DNA of 64,000 bases from JACCTU01 sp963737405 (GCA_963737405.1 CAVTSL010000002.1:1-64000); one strand, 5' to 3'. Positions 35,361-44,054 are shown, counted from the first letter of the stretch. Notes: generated by a model from the sequence alone, not told the origin. A program made the numbers and translations.

Positions 35361-36367
35361 AAGAGCTTGTCGTCCGCGGTCGCGCCCACGTGGGCGCGGC
35401 CGCGGTCGGTCACGATCCGGCCGCGCGGCGTGCGCTGGATGAAGCCGAGCTGGAGCAGGTAGGGCTCGTACACGTCCTCGATCGTGTCGGGCTCCTCGCC
35501 GAGCGCGACCGCGAGCGTCGACAGGCCGACGGGTCCGCCGCCGAACTTCTCGACGATCGCCCGCAGGAGCGCGCGGTCGGTGCGCTCGAGCCCGTGGCCG
35601 TCGACCTCGAGCAGCGCGAGCGCCTCCTCGGCGACGGCGTTCGTGACGGCGCCTTCGTGGCGGACCTCGGCGACGTCGCGCACGCGACGGAGGATGCGGT
35701 TCGCGATGCGCGGCGTGCCGCGCGAGCGCCCGGCGATCTCGACCGCGGCCTCGTCCGCGATCTCGACACCGAGGATGCGCGCCGAGCGGTGGACGATGGT
35801 CGCGAGCTCGTCGGGGTTGTAGTAGTCGAGCCGGAACGTCATCCCGAAGCGGTCGCGGAGCGGCGTCGTCAGCAGGCCGGTGCGCGTCGTCGCGCCGATC
35901 AGCGTGAACGGCGGCAGGTCGAGCGTGAGCGTGCGTGCCGCAGGGCCCTGCCCGACGACGATGTCGAGCCGGAAGTCCTCGAGCGCCGGGTAGAGGATCT
36001 CCTCGACCGCGCGGTTCAGGCGGTGGATCTCGTCGACGAAGAGGACGTCGCGGTCCTCGAGCCCGGTGAGGATCGCGGCCATGTCGCCCTTCCGCTCGAG
36101 CGCGGGGCCCGCGACCGTGCGGATGCCGACGCCGAGCTCCTCGCGGACGATGAACGCGAGGCTCGTCTTGCCGAGCCCGGGCGGGCCGACGAGCAGGACG
36201 TGGTCGAGCGCTTCGCCGCGCGCCTTCGCCGCCTGGAGCGAGATCGCGAGCTGCTCCTTGACGCGCTCCTGCCCGACGAAGTCGTCGAGCCTCCGCGGGC
36301 GGAGCGAGCGGTCGAGCTCGTCGTCGGCGGCATGCAGCGTCGGGGCGAGGAACTGCGTCGTGCTCAT
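35357..36367 (-). CDS. ruvB: Holliday junction branch migration ATPase RuvB
   Basis: The 336-residue protein opens with LRPRRLDDFVGQERVKEQL, then Walker A LLVGPPGLGKTSLAF, Walker B DVLFVDEIHRLNRAVEE, the sensor IGATTRTGLLTTPLRDRFG, and the C-terminal winged helix GFIQRTPRGRIVTDRG. RuvB is the hexameric motor that drives branch migration with RuvA. Its start overlaps the ruvA stop as ATGA. Gene order ruvC-ruvA-ruvB after yebC is the common actinobacterial arrangement. Confidence 0.97.
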   Translation of the reverse strand: MSTTQFLAPTLHAADDELDRSLRPRRLDDFVGQERVKEQLAISLQAAKARGEALDHVLLVGPPGLGKTSLAFIVREELGVGIRTVAGPALERKGDMAAILTGLEDRDVLFVDEIHRLNRAVEEILYPALEDFRLDIVVGQGPAARTLTLDLPPFTLIGATTRTGLLTTPLRDRFGMTFRLDYYNPDELATIVHRSARILGVEIADEAAVEIAGRSRGTPRIANRILRRVRDVAEVRHEGAVTNAVAEEALALLEVDGHGLERTDRALLRAIVEKFGGGPVGLSTLAVALGEEPDTIEDVYEPYLLQLGFIQRTPRGRIVTDRGRAHVGATADDKLF

Positions 36368-36912
36368 GCCGCCCTCCTGAGCGCCTGGCGGACCTGCTCC
36401 TCGATCGAGAGCGAGTCGTCGATCTCGGCGAGCGCACGCTCCGCGTCGACGAGCGAGTAGCCGAGCTCGACGAGCGCGTCGCGCGCGGTGAGATCGCCGG
36501 CGGGTGCGTCGCCGACGTCGACGACGATCTTCTCCTTCAGCTCGAGCACGATGCGCTCGGCCGTCTTCTTCCCGATGCCGGGGATCGCCTGGAAGCGCGC
36601 GACGTCCTCGCGCACGATCGCCTTGCGGAGCTCTCCCGGGCGCGAGCCCGACACGATCGCGAGCGCGACCTTCGGGCCGACGCCGTTCACGCCGAGCAGC
36701 TGGACGAAGAGGTCGCGCTCGGCCGCGTCGGCGAAGCCGTAGAGCTGGAGCGCGTCCTCGCGGACGTGCAGGTAGGTCTCCACCGTGATCTCGTCGCCGC
36801 CCTTCGCGGCGGCGCTCGGCGTGGCCTGGACGAGGTAGCCGACGCCGTTGACGTCGAGGACGAGGCCGTCGGCCGTGCGGGCGACGGGCCTGCCGCGGAG
36901 CCGCGCGATCAT
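36364..36912 (-). CDS. ruvA: Holliday junction DNA helicase subunit RuvA
   Basis: The 182-residue product has the RuvA N-terminal OB domain (MIARLRGRPVARTADGLVLDVNG), then helix-hairpin-helix motifs (LLGVNGVGPKVALAIVSG and FQAIPGIGKKTAERIVLELK) at residues 70-130, and a C-terminal domain III (ARDALVELGYSLVDAERAL) that contacts RuvB. It binds four-way junctions as a tetramer. Its start and stop overlap its neighbours as ATGA, so ruvCAB is one translational unit. Confidence 0.96.
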   Translation of the reverse strand: MIARLRGRPVARTADGLVLDVNGVGYLVQATPSAAAKGGDEITVETYLHVREDALQLYGFADAAERDLFVQLLGVNGVGPKVALAIVSGSRPGELRKAIVREDVARFQAIPGIGKKTAERIVLELKEKIVVDVGDAPAGDLTARDALVELGYSLVDAERALAEIDDSLSIEEQVRQALRRAA

Positions 36913-37400
36913 GCCGTCACCCGCATGAGCGGCGAGGCGAGCGCGTGGCAGATCGCGACCGCGAGCGCGTCGGCGGCGTGCGTCGGCGTCGGCTCGGCGC
37001 GCATCCCGAGGATCGCCTTCACCATCCGCTGCACCTGGGACTTCTCCGCGCGGCCGTAGCCGCAGACCGCCTGCTTGACACGGGCCGGCGCGTACTCAGC
37101 GCAGTCGACGCCGGCCACGGCGCACGCGACGAGGACGGCTCCCCGCGCCTGCCCGACAGAGAGCGCGATGCGGGCGTCGGCGCCGACGTACGACTCCTCG
37201 AGCACGACGGCAGCCGGGGCGTACGCCTCGATGAGCCCTGCGACCCCGTCGAAGATCGTCTTCAGCCGCGCTTCCGGGCGCTCTCCCGCGCGCGTTCTCC
37301 ACCAGCCGTGGTCGAGCGCCCGGAGGCGCCCGTCGCTTTCGTGGACGATCCCGTACCCGCAAGCAGCCGTTCCTGGGTCGATTCCGACGACGACCTTCAC
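36909..37400 (-). CDS. ruvC: Crossover junction endodeoxyribonuclease RuvC
   Basis: GTG at 37,400 begins VKVVVGIDPGTAACGYG, with the first catalytic Asp at residue 7. VLEESYVGADARIALSVGQARG supplies the catalytic Glu, and THAADALAVAICHA the final Asp pair. At 163 residues it is of normal size. RuvC cuts Holliday junctions symmetrically. It lies 48 bases after yebC, which probably shares the transcript. Confidence 0.95.
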   Translation of the reverse strand: MKVVVGIDPGTAACGYGIVHESDGRLRALDHGWWRTRAGERPEARLKTIFDGVAGLIEAYAPAAVVLEESYVGADARIALSVGQARGAVLVACAVAGVDCAEYAPARVKQAVCGYGRAEKSQVQRMVKAILGMRAEPTPTHAADALAVAICHALASPLMRVTA

Positions 37401-37448
37401 GCGGAGACATTAGGCGGGAGGTCGGACGACTCCTGCCTTGCCGGCCGC

Positions 37449-38201
37449 TCAGGACGCGACTTCTTCGAGCACCCGCTCGGGGATGTCGAAGTTCGCGTAG
37501 ACCTCTTGCACGTCGTCGTTGTCCTCGAGCGCGTCGACGAGGCGGAGGATCTTCTTCGCCTGGCTCTCGTCGTCGACCTCGATCGTCGTCTTCGGGATCA
37601 TCGTGAGCTCGGCCGAGTCGACCGGGAAACCCGCGGCCTCGACGGCCTCGCGCACCGCCGCGAGCTGCTCCGGCGCGGACGTGATCTGCCAGCTCGAGCC
37701 GTCGCGCTCGATGTCGTCCGCCCCACCCTCGGCCGCGACGAGCGTCAGCTCGTCCTCGTCCGCCGAGCCGTCGACGAGGACGACCCCGCGGCGCTCGAAG
37801 AGCCACGCGACCCCGCCGGTCTCACCGAGGTTGCCGTCGTTCTTCGCGAACAGGTGCCGCACCTCGGACGCCGTGCGGTTGCGGTTGTCCGTCAGCGCCT
37901 CGACCATCACCGCGATCCCACCCGCGCCGTACCCCTCGTAGACGATCGTCTCGAAGGAGCCGGCGTCGCTGTCCTGGCCGGAGCCGCGCGCGATCGCGCG
38001 CTCGATGTTGTCCTTCGGCATGGAGTACGAACGCGCCTTCTCGATCGCGTTCTGCAGCGCGAGGTTGCCGGCGGGGTCCGGCCCGCCCTCCTTCGCCGCG
38101 ACGATGATCGCGCGCGAGAGCTTCGAGAAGAGCTTGCCGCGCTTCGCGTCGGCCGCGCCCTTCTTGTGCTTGATCGACGACCACTTGCTATGCCCGGACA
38201 C
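37449..38201 (-). CDS. yebC: YebC/PmpR family protein (TACO1-like)
   Basis: GTG at 38,201 follows TAGGAGTGA, a good ribosome site. The product starts SGHSKWSSIKHKKGAADAKRGK, the family signature, and continues with SRAIIVAAKEGG, MPKDNIERAIARGSG, YEGYGAGGIAVMVEALTDNRNRT and the acidic C-terminal domain (EDNDDVQEVYANFDIP). It has 250 residues. YebC proteins were annotated as regulators; recent work links them to relief of ribosome stalling. It lies between pdxT and ruvC, a usual actinobacterial order. Confidence 0.95.
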   Translation of the reverse strand: MSGHSKWSSIKHKKGAADAKRGKLFSKLSRAIIVAAKEGGPDPAGNLALQNAIEKARSYSMPKDNIERAIARGSGQDSDAGSFETIVYEGYGAGGIAVMVEALTDNRNRTASEVRHLFAKNDGNLGETGGVAWLFERRGVVLVDGSADEDELTLVAAEGGADDIERDGSSWQITSAPEQLAAVREAVEAAGFPVDSAELTMIPKTTIEVDDESQAKKILRLVDALEDNDDVQEVYANFDIPERVLEEVAS

Positions 38202-38845
38202 TCACTCCTAACGTCCCTGCCGCGCGCTCCCGCCGGGCGGAGCCCGGCTCCGCGCGGCTCGACCGCTCGCGCCGCTCCACTCGACTCGAGGACGTCGCAG
38301 AGACTTCGGAGCTTCGCTGACCAACCCAGGAACCGCTCGTGCACGCGCGTGTCGTCCGTCAGCTCGGGATGGAACGACGCGACGAGGAAGCGCCCGTCGC
38401 GCACGAGCACCGGCTCGCCCTCGTGCTCTGCGAGCACTTCGACGCCGGCGCCGACCTCCCGAACGCGCGGCGCGCGGATGAACACGCCCCGCAGCGTTTC
38501 TTCGTCGCCCGCGAGCGCGAGGTCGGCCTCGAAGCTCGCGACCTGGCGCCCGTACGCGTTTCGATCGACGACGAGGTCGACGAGCCCGAGATGCTCGCGG
38601 TCGAGGACGATCATCCCCGCACAGGTGCCGAACACCGGCTGCTCGAACCGGCGGACGGCCTCGTCGAGCCCGTACAGGCGCATCAGCCGCATGAACGTCG
38701 TCGACTCGCCGCCCGGAATGACGAGCCCGTCGAGCCCCTCGAGCTGCTCGGGCTTCCGCACCTCGACGACGTCCACGCCGAGCCGGCGCAGCATCGCCGC
38801 GTGCTCGCGAAAGTTGCCCTGCACTGCCAGAACGCCGATCGTCAT
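38188..38845 (-). CDS. pdxT: Pyridoxal 5'-phosphate synthase glutaminase subunit PdxT, uncertain 3' end
   Basis: ATG at 38,845 gives MTIGVLAVQGNFREHAAML. All glutaminase elements are present: VIPGGESTTFMRLM, the nucleophile in FGTCAGMIVLDRE, and the His-Glu pair in FLVASFHPELTDDTRVHERFLGW. PdxT releases ammonia from glutamine for PdxS. The frame does not stop where expected but reads through into yebC. One extra base would end it at TAG 38,188-38,190, giving about 218 residues; a two-base change would end it at TAG 38,208. Other PdxT proteins have about 190-200 residues. I treat the end as a probable sequencing error. Confidence 0.85.
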
Positions 38846-38854
38846 GCGCCTCGA

Positions 38855-39592
38855 TTACAGCATGAAGGCGCCGCCGTTCTGGTCGATCGCCTGCCCCGTG
38901 ATCGACCCGGCGTCGCCCGAGAGCAGCCACGCGACCGTTCCCGCGACCTCCTCGGGCTGCGCCATGCGGCCGAGCGGTACCTCGCGCATCGCCTCGGCGA
39001 GTGCCTCCTCGCGCGTCCCGGGAATCGCGTCGAGCCCCTGATACGCCATGTCCGTCTCGACCCAGCCCGGACAGATCGCGTTCACGTAGACCCCCTGAGG
39101 CGCCCACTCGGCCGCGAACGACCGGACGAGCCCGAGGAGCCCGGCTTTCGAGGCGCTGTAGCCGCTGTAGCCCGGCACGCCGATGCGCGCGAGGATCGAG
39201 GAGATCACCACCACGTGCCGCGGATCCGGCCCGACCGCGAGCGAGCGCTCGAACGCGCGCACGCAGTTGTACGTGCCGGTGAGGTTCGTCTGGATCAGCT
39301 CGTCGAAGCGGTCGATCGCGCCCGCCTCGTTCGTCCCGCCGACGCCGGCGACCGCTGCAAGCGCATGGAACGGACCGCCCGCCTCGGCCGCCGCGTCGAA
39401 CGCCGCGTCGACTGCGGCGGGGTCGCGGATGTCGCACACCGCGCGGAACGCGCCGAGCTCCTCGGCCGTCCGGACGAGCCCGTCCTCGTCGCGATCGAAC
39501 AACGACAGCGTCCAGCCGTCCCGACCGAGCCGGACAGCGACGGCGCGCCCGATCCCGCGGGCAGCGCCGGTGACTGCGGCGTGCCTTACCAG
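38855..39592 (-). CDS. Short-chain dehydrogenase/reductase between pdxT and pdxS
   Basis: The 245-residue SDR has the NAD(P) loop VTGAARGIGRAVAVRLG, the acidic DIRDPAAV, SSILARIGVPGYSGYSASKAG with catalytic Ser, Tyr and Lys, and the tail GSITGQAIDQNGGAFML. No ATG, GTG or TTG exists at the right place: the best start is CTG at 39,592, overlapping the pdxS stop. It lies 9 bases before pdxT. Its place inside the vitamin B6 operon suggests a B6-related role; known pyridoxal 4-dehydrogenases include SDR enzymes, but a general oxidoreductase is equally possible. Confidence 0.85.
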   Translation of the reverse strand: MVRHAAVTGAARGIGRAVAVRLGRDGWTLSLFDRDEDGLVRTAEELGAFRAVCDIRDPAAVDAAFDAAAEAGGPFHALAAVAGVGGTNEAGAIDRFDELIQTNLTGTYNCVRAFERSLAVGPDPRHVVVISSILARIGVPGYSGYSASKAGLLGLVRSFAAEWAPQGVYVNAICPGWVETDMAYQGLDAIPGTREEALAEAMREVPLGRMAQPEEVAGTVAWLLSGDAGSITGQAIDQNGGAFML

Positions 39593-40471
39593 CCGCGGAC
39601 TTCGAGGCGGTCGGTCTCGAGGAGCGATGCGGCTGAGATGCCGACCATCGCCTCGCCGAGGCCGGCGGAGACGTCCGCGAGCACCTTCGGCATCCTCGAA
39701 GTGCGTCGTCGCCTCGACGATCGCCTTCGCGCGCGTGTCGGGATCGCCGGACTTGAAGATCCCCGACCCGACGAAGACGCCGTCGGCGCCGAGCTGCATG
39801 CAGAGCGCCGCGTCGGCCGGCGTCGCGATCCCGCCCGCGGTGAACGTCACGACGGGCAGACGCCCGTTCTCGGCGACCCACCTGACGAGCTCGAACGGCG
39901 CGCGCAGCTCCTTCGCCTCGGAGTACAGCTCCTCCTCGCGGAGCGACTGGAGCCGCCGGATGCCGCCGAAGACGGAGCGCATGTGCGTCACCGCGTTGAC
40001 GATGTCGCCGGTGCCCGCCTCGCCCTTCGTCCGGATCATCGCTGCGCCCTCCGCGATCCGCCGGAGCGCCTCGCCGAGGTTCGTGCAGCCGCAGACGAAC
40101 GGGACGGTGAACTTCCACTTGTCGACGTGGTGCTCGAGGTCGGCCGGCGTCAGCACCTCGGACTCGTCGATGTAGTCGATCTCGAGCGCCTGGAGGATCT
40201 GCGCCTCGACGAAATGGCCGATGCGGCACTTCGCCATCACGGGGATCGTGACGGCCTCCTGGATCTCGCGGATCTTGTCCGGGTCGCTCATGCGCGCCAC
40301 TCCGCCCTGCACGCGGATGTCGGCCGGAACGCGCTCGAGCGCCATCACCGCGACCGCGCCCGCCTCCTCGGCGATCCGCGCCTGGTCGGCGTCGACGACG
40401 TCCATGATCACGCCGCCCTTCAGCATCTCGGCGAGCCCCGTCTTGACCCGCATCGTGCCCAGCTCGAGCAT
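39586..40471 (-). CDS. pdxS: Pyridoxal 5'-phosphate synthase subunit PdxS, one frameshift near the end
   Basis: ATG at 40,471 leads into KTGLAEMLKGGVIMDVVDAD, VMALERVPADIRVQGGVARM, VMAKCRIGHFVEAQIL (active-site Lys) and FTAGGIATPADAALCMQLGADG, the complete barrel that builds PLP from ribose 5-phosphate, glyceraldehyde 3-phosphate and ammonia. One extra G at about 39,693 shifts the frame after HFED; removing it restores KVLADVSAGLGEAMVGIS ending EVRGW and TAA at 39,586, 294 residues. Unrepaired, the frame runs into the downstream SDR and gives a false 538-residue fusion. Confidence 0.93.
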
Positions 40472-40481
40472 GTCGGTCAGT

Positions 40482-40955
40482 CTACTCAGGCGTGCAAGGG
40501 CCGTCGTCGCCCGCCGAGAGGCGACCGAGCAGCTGCGCGAGCACGGCGCGCTCGTCCTCGTCGAACCGATCGAGGAAGACGCGCGAGATGCCGGCGCGAT
40601 GCGTCTTGCCGGCCTGGCGCAGCTTGCGCATGCCCTCGTCGGTCAGGCATGCGTACGCGACCCGGAGGTCGCTCTCGCACGTCTGCCGCTCGACGTAGCC
40701 GGCCTTCTCGAGCCCTTCGAGGAGCCGCGTGATCCCGGACGGCGACAGGAGCACCTCCTGCGCGATGTCCACGCGCCGCATGCGCCTGCCCTCCGCGCGC
40801 GAGAGGCGCAGCAGCACCTCGTAGTCGTTGATCGTCAGGCCGTGCTCGGCCACGAGCTCGGACGAGAGCTCGCCGACGATCGCCGCGTGCGCGTGCAGGA
40901 ACCGAACCCAGGGCTCGAGCTCGGTCAGAGTCGGTGCAGAAGCCGCAGTCGCCAT
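40482..40955 (-). CDS. MarR family transcriptional regulator
   Basis: ATG at 40,955 gives 157 residues. The winged helix-turn-helix covers INDYEVLLRLSRAEGRRMRRVDIAQEVLLSPSGITRLLEGLEKAGYVERQTCESDLRVAYACLTDEG, the MarR pattern with the DxR wing. Flanking helices make the dimer interface. It is divergent, 85 bases away, from an ABC exporter operon, the usual layout for a MarR repressor that responds to an exported phenolic or antibiotic compound. A short inverted repeat overlaps its start region. Confidence 0.9.
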   Translation of the reverse strand: MATAASAPTLTELEPWVRFLHAHAAIVGELSSELVAEHGLTINDYEVLLRLSRAEGRRMRRVDIAQEVLLSPSGITRLLEGLEKAGYVERQTCESDLRVAYACLTDEGMRKLRQAGKTHRAGISRVFLDRFDEDERAVLAQLLGRLSAGDDGPCTPE

Positions 40956-40980
40956 TGTTGACACCTCAAGTATATCCGAG
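40956..40980. promoter_or_regulatory. Possible MarR operator and marR promoter
   Basis: On the plus strand TTGACACCTCAA contains the inverted half-sites TTGA and TCAA; it lies 2 bases upstream of the MarR start. On the minus strand TATACT just upstream is a fair -10 hexamer with a very short leader. Binding here would repress marR itself; effect on the exporter would need a second site. Confidence 0.35.
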
Positions 40981-41039
40981 AAGTCCGCCGACCGAACATC
41001 GCACATCGGGGGGATGGAGCCCGCGGCTACGTTTTGGTC

Positions 41040-42026
41040 GTGAGCGCGATCGTCGCCGACCAGCTCGTCCGCCAGTTCAAGGCGGTGCGTGCAGTCGACG
41101 GGATCGACCTCGAGGTGGCCGACGGAGAGATCTACGGCTTTCTCGGTCCGAACGGCGCGGGGAAGTCGACGACCGTCCACATGCTGACGACGCTGCTCCC
41201 GCCGACGGAGGGCCACGCGATCGTCGGAGGGTTCGACGTCCTCACGGACGGCCCGAAGGTGCGCGAGACGATCGGCGCGGCGCTCCAGGAGGCCGCGCTC
41301 GACCCCTATCTCTCGGGCCGCGACCACGTCCGCCTCCAGGCATCGCTCCACGGGCTCTCGCGGGACGAGCGGAAGGCGCGAGGCGACGAGCTGCTCGAGC
41401 GAGTCGGGCTGACGCAGGCTGCCGACCGGAAGGTGCGGACGTACTCGGGCGGGATGAAGCGGCGGCTCGATCTCGCGCTCGCGCTCCTGCACCGCCCGAC
41501 GATCCTCTTCCTCGACGAGCCGACGACCGGGCTCGACCCGCAGAGCCGCAACGCGCTCTGGGTCGAGGTCGCCCGCCTCGCGAAGGAGGACGGCGTCACG
41601 GTCTTCCTCACCACGCAGTACCTCGAAGAAGCCGACGTCCTCGCCGACCGGGTGGGGATCATCGACCGCGGGCGGATCGTCGCCGAGGGCACGCCGGGCG
41701 CGCTCAAGGCGGAGATCGGCCGGCCGACCGTCCAGATCGTCCCCGCCGAGGCGGGGGATCGGCAGCGGATCCTCGACGCCCTCGACCGATTCGGTGTGCC
41801 GGTCGAAGGCAAGCCGGGCTGCGTCGCCGCGCGGCTCGACCACGGCTACGACCTCGCGGACGTCGTGCGCGCGCTCGACGCCGACGGTGTGCCCATCGAC
41901 CACCTCGAGCTCGACGCGCCGTCGCTCGACGACGTCTTCCTCGCGAAGACCGGGCACCGCCTCGAAGGCGAGGCAGACGACCCCGAGCAGGAGGCCGAAG
42001 AGACCGCCGAGCGCGTCGGCGCGTGA
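41040..42026 (+). CDS. ABC exporter ATP-binding protein, DrrA-type
   Basis: I choose GTG at 41,040 (an in-frame TTG lies 6 bases upstream). The 328-residue ATPase has Walker A FLGPNGAGKSTT, signature TYSGGMKRRLDLALAL, Walker B ILFLDEPTTGLDP, and FLTTQYLEEADVLADR typical of the DrrA drug-resistance branch. The C-terminal extension (DDVFLAKTGHRLEGEADD) is usual for the DRA family. With the two permeases that follow by GTGA overlaps it forms a three-gene exporter, presumably controlled by the divergent MarR regulator. The substrate is not predictable. Confidence 0.92.
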   Translation: MSAIVADQLVRQFKAVRAVDGIDLEVADGEIYGFLGPNGAGKSTTVHMLTTLLPPTEGHAIVGGFDVLTDGPKVRETIGAALQEAALDPYLSGRDHVRLQASLHGLSRDERKARGDELLERVGLTQAADRKVRTYSGGMKRRLDLALALLHRPTILFLDEPTTGLDPQSRNALWVEVARLAKEDGVTVFLTTQYLEEADVLADRVGIIDRGRIVAEGTPGALKAEIGRPTVQIVPAEAGDRQRILDALDRFGVPVEGKPGCVAARLDHGYDLADVVRALDADGVPIDHLELDAPSLDDVFLAKTGHRLEGEADDPEQEAEETAERVGA

Positions 42027-42796
42027 CCACCCTCGAGCAGATCGTCGTCCTGGGCCGCCGTGCGTTCATGCGGTCGATCCGCCAGCCCGGGCAGCTGGCG
42101 TTCGCACTCGTGTTCCCGCTCTTCTTCTTCTTCGTGCTCGCCAGCGGGCTCGACCGCGCGGCGGCGCTCCCGGGCTTCCCCGCCGACTCGTACGTCGACT
42201 TCATGTTCGCGATCCCGTTCGTGCAGGGAGCGCTCTTCACCGCGCTCAACTCGGCGATCGAGCTCGGGCGCGACATCGACACCGGCTTCCTGAACCGGCT
42301 CGCGCTCACGCCGGCGCGGGGTGTCGCGATCATGCTCGGCAACCTCGCCGGCTGCGTCGCGCTGGTGATGATCCAGTTCCTGATCTACTTCGTCGGCGGA
42401 ACGCTGCTCGGCGCCGACTTCCACGCCGGCGTGCTCGGAATCCCGGTGCTGTTCGCGCTCGCCGCGATGGGCGCCGTCGCGATCGGGGCGACCGGGATGA
42501 TCGTCGCGCTTCGCACGGGATCGCCGGAGGCCGTGCAGGGGATCTTCCCGCTCTTCTTCGTCGCGCTCTTCCTCTCCTCGATGAACATGCCGCGCAACCT
42601 GATCGAGACCGACTGGTTCCGGTGGATCGCGACGCTCAATCCCGTCTCGTACCTGATCGAGGGCCTGCGGAGCCTCGTCGTCGTCGGCTGGGACCCGGAG
42701 GCGCTCGCGATCGGCTTCGGGATCGCGGCGCTCTGCATCACGCTCGCGCTGTTCGCCTCCGCCGGCGCGTTCCGGGCGAGGTTGACGCGAACGTGA
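42023..42796 (+). CDS. ABC-2 type permease, first subunit
   Basis: GTG at 42,023 overlaps the ATPase stop as GTGA. The 257-residue protein has six hydrophobic segments, among them LAFALVFPLFFFFVLASGL, VALVMIQFLIYFVGG, AMGAVAIGATGMIVAL and IFPLFFVALFLSS, with the ABC-2 signature NLIETDWFRWIATLNPVSYLIEGLR before the last helix. It resembles DrrB-type daunorubicin exporter permeases. Confidence 0.88.
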   Translation: MTTLEQIVVLGRRAFMRSIRQPGQLAFALVFPLFFFFVLASGLDRAAALPGFPADSYVDFMFAIPFVQGALFTALNSAIELGRDIDTGFLNRLALTPARGVAIMLGNLAGCVALVMIQFLIYFVGGTLLGADFHAGVLGIPVLFALAAMGAVAIGATGMIVALRTGSPEAVQGIFPLFFVALFLSSMNMPRNLIETDWFRWIATLNPVSYLIEGLRSLVVVGWDPEALAIGFGIAALCITLALFASAGAFRARLTRT

Positions 42797-43551
42797 TCCA
42801 GGTGGCCCTCGCAATGGCGTTTCGCACGCTGAAGAAGTCGGTCACGAACCTGAGCTTCCTCCTCCCCTCGCTCATGTTCCCGCTCATCTTCTTCGTGGGC
42901 TTCGCGGGTGCGCTCTCGCGGGTCGACCAGGTCCCCGGCTTCGACTATGCACCGGGCTACGAGACGTTCCAGTTCGCGTTCGTGCTCCTCCAGTCGGCCG
43001 CGATGGCAGGCGTCTTCACCGGCTTCGGGATCGCGCAGGACTTCGAGCGGGGGTTCGCGCGCCGGCTGCTGATCGCCGCGCCGCGCCGTTCCGGGATCCT
43101 CCTCGGCTACTCGCTGGCGACGATGGTGCGGTGGATCCTGAACACCACCTTCGTGTTCGCGCTCGGCCTTCTCCTGGGGATGGAGGTGCTCGGCGGGCCC
43201 GTCGACCTTGCAGCGCTCGTCCTTCTCGGCCTGATCGTGAACGTGATCGGCACGCTCTGGGCGGCGGGCGTCGCGTTGCGGCTCCGCTCGACGCAGGCCG
43301 GGCCGATCATGCAGTTCCCGATCTTCCTGCTCATCTTCCTCGCACCGGTCTTCGTTCCGCTCGGCCTCCTGACGGGATGGATCCACTCGGTCGCGAGCGT
43401 GAACCCGTTCACGGCGTTCCTCGAAGGTGCGCGCAGCCTCCTCGCCGGCTCGACCGAGCAGGTCGCGATCGCGTTCGGAATCGCGATTCCGCTCGCGGCG
43501 CTGTTCGCGCTCTGGTCGCTGACCGGGCTCCGTGCGGCCGAGCGCGGTTGA
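42793..43551 (+). CDS. ABC-2 type permease, second subunit
   Basis: GTG at 42,793 overlaps the first permease stop as GTGA. It has 252 residues and six membrane segments (LPSLMFPLIFFVGFAGAL, LQSAAMAGVFTGFGI, LNTTFVFALGLLLGM, AALVLLGLIVNVIGTLW, IFLLIFLAPVFVPLGLL, IAIPLAALFALWSL), with ASVNPFTAFLEGARSLLAG as the ABC-2 motif. It is a paralogue of the first permease, so the exporter is probably a heterodimer of permeases on a homodimeric ATPase. Confidence 0.88.
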   Translation: MIQVALAMAFRTLKKSVTNLSFLLPSLMFPLIFFVGFAGALSRVDQVPGFDYAPGYETFQFAFVLLQSAAMAGVFTGFGIAQDFERGFARRLLIAAPRRSGILLGYSLATMVRWILNTTFVFALGLLLGMEVLGGPVDLAALVLLGLIVNVIGTLWAAGVALRLRSTQAGPIMQFPIFLLIFLAPVFVPLGLLTGWIHSVASVNPFTAFLEGARSLLAGSTEQVAIAFGIAIPLAALFALWSLTGLRAAERG

Positions 43552-43583
43552 ACGCGCCGGGCGCGAACGTAAACTGATTGTCC

Positions 43584-44054
43584 GTGCGGTTCGCGCTCCT
43601 CCTCGCGATCGGTGTCCTCGCTCTCGCCGGATGCGGCGGCGGAGACGACTCCGAGCCTGCGACCCTCGCGGGGCCCGGCGCCTTCGCGCTCCGCATCAAC
43701 ACCTACCTGCGGACGGGGAAGTTCGACCTGGCGTGGCGGCACCTGCATCCCGAGCAGAAGAAGATCGTCAGCTCCGCGACGCTCGCCTCCTGCTGGACGA
43801 GCACGACCGACGTGCTCGGCGACCCGAACGTGCGGATGAACGTCGTCGAGGTGTTCGACGAGCCGTGGCGGATCCCCGGCACGGGGCTCACCCGCCCGAG
43901 CAAGGCGGTGACGGTCGAGGCGGTGCGCCCGACGCAGGACGGCCGGAAGCCGGTGCTCGAGAAGTGGACGCAGCACACCTTCAAGGAGGGCTCCGGCTGG
44001 GCCTGGATCGTCGCGGCGCCGTTCATCGACGACGTCCAGAAGGACGCCTGCTAG
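43584..44054 (+). CDS. Putative lipoprotein, hypothetical
   Basis: GTG at 43,584 gives a short lipoprotein signal, RFALLLAIGVLALAGCGGG, with the lipid-bearing Cys in LAGC. The mature part of about 138 residues includes INTYLRTGKFDLAWRHLHPEQK, a helix-rich fold like NTF2-type accessory domains, and ends FIDDVQKDAC. It follows the ABC exporter by 32 bases and may belong to the same transcript. No specific family recognised. Confidence 0.7.
   Translation: MRFALLLAIGVLALAGCGGGDDSEPATLAGPGAFALRINTYLRTGKFDLAWRHLHPEQKKIVSSATLASCWTSTTDVLGDPNVRMNVVEVFDEPWRIPGTGLTRPSKAVTVEAVRPTQDGRKPVLEKWTQHTFKEGSGWAWIVAAPFIDDVQKDAC

Noticed and set aside
35315..36460. Plus-strand frame opposite ruvB
   Set aside because: It is antisense shadow of a complete, well-conserved ruvB gene.
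38855..40471. A PdxS-SDR fusion enzyme
   Set aside because: The joined frame loses the conserved PdxS C-terminus, which is restored by removing one base; the fusion is an artefact.
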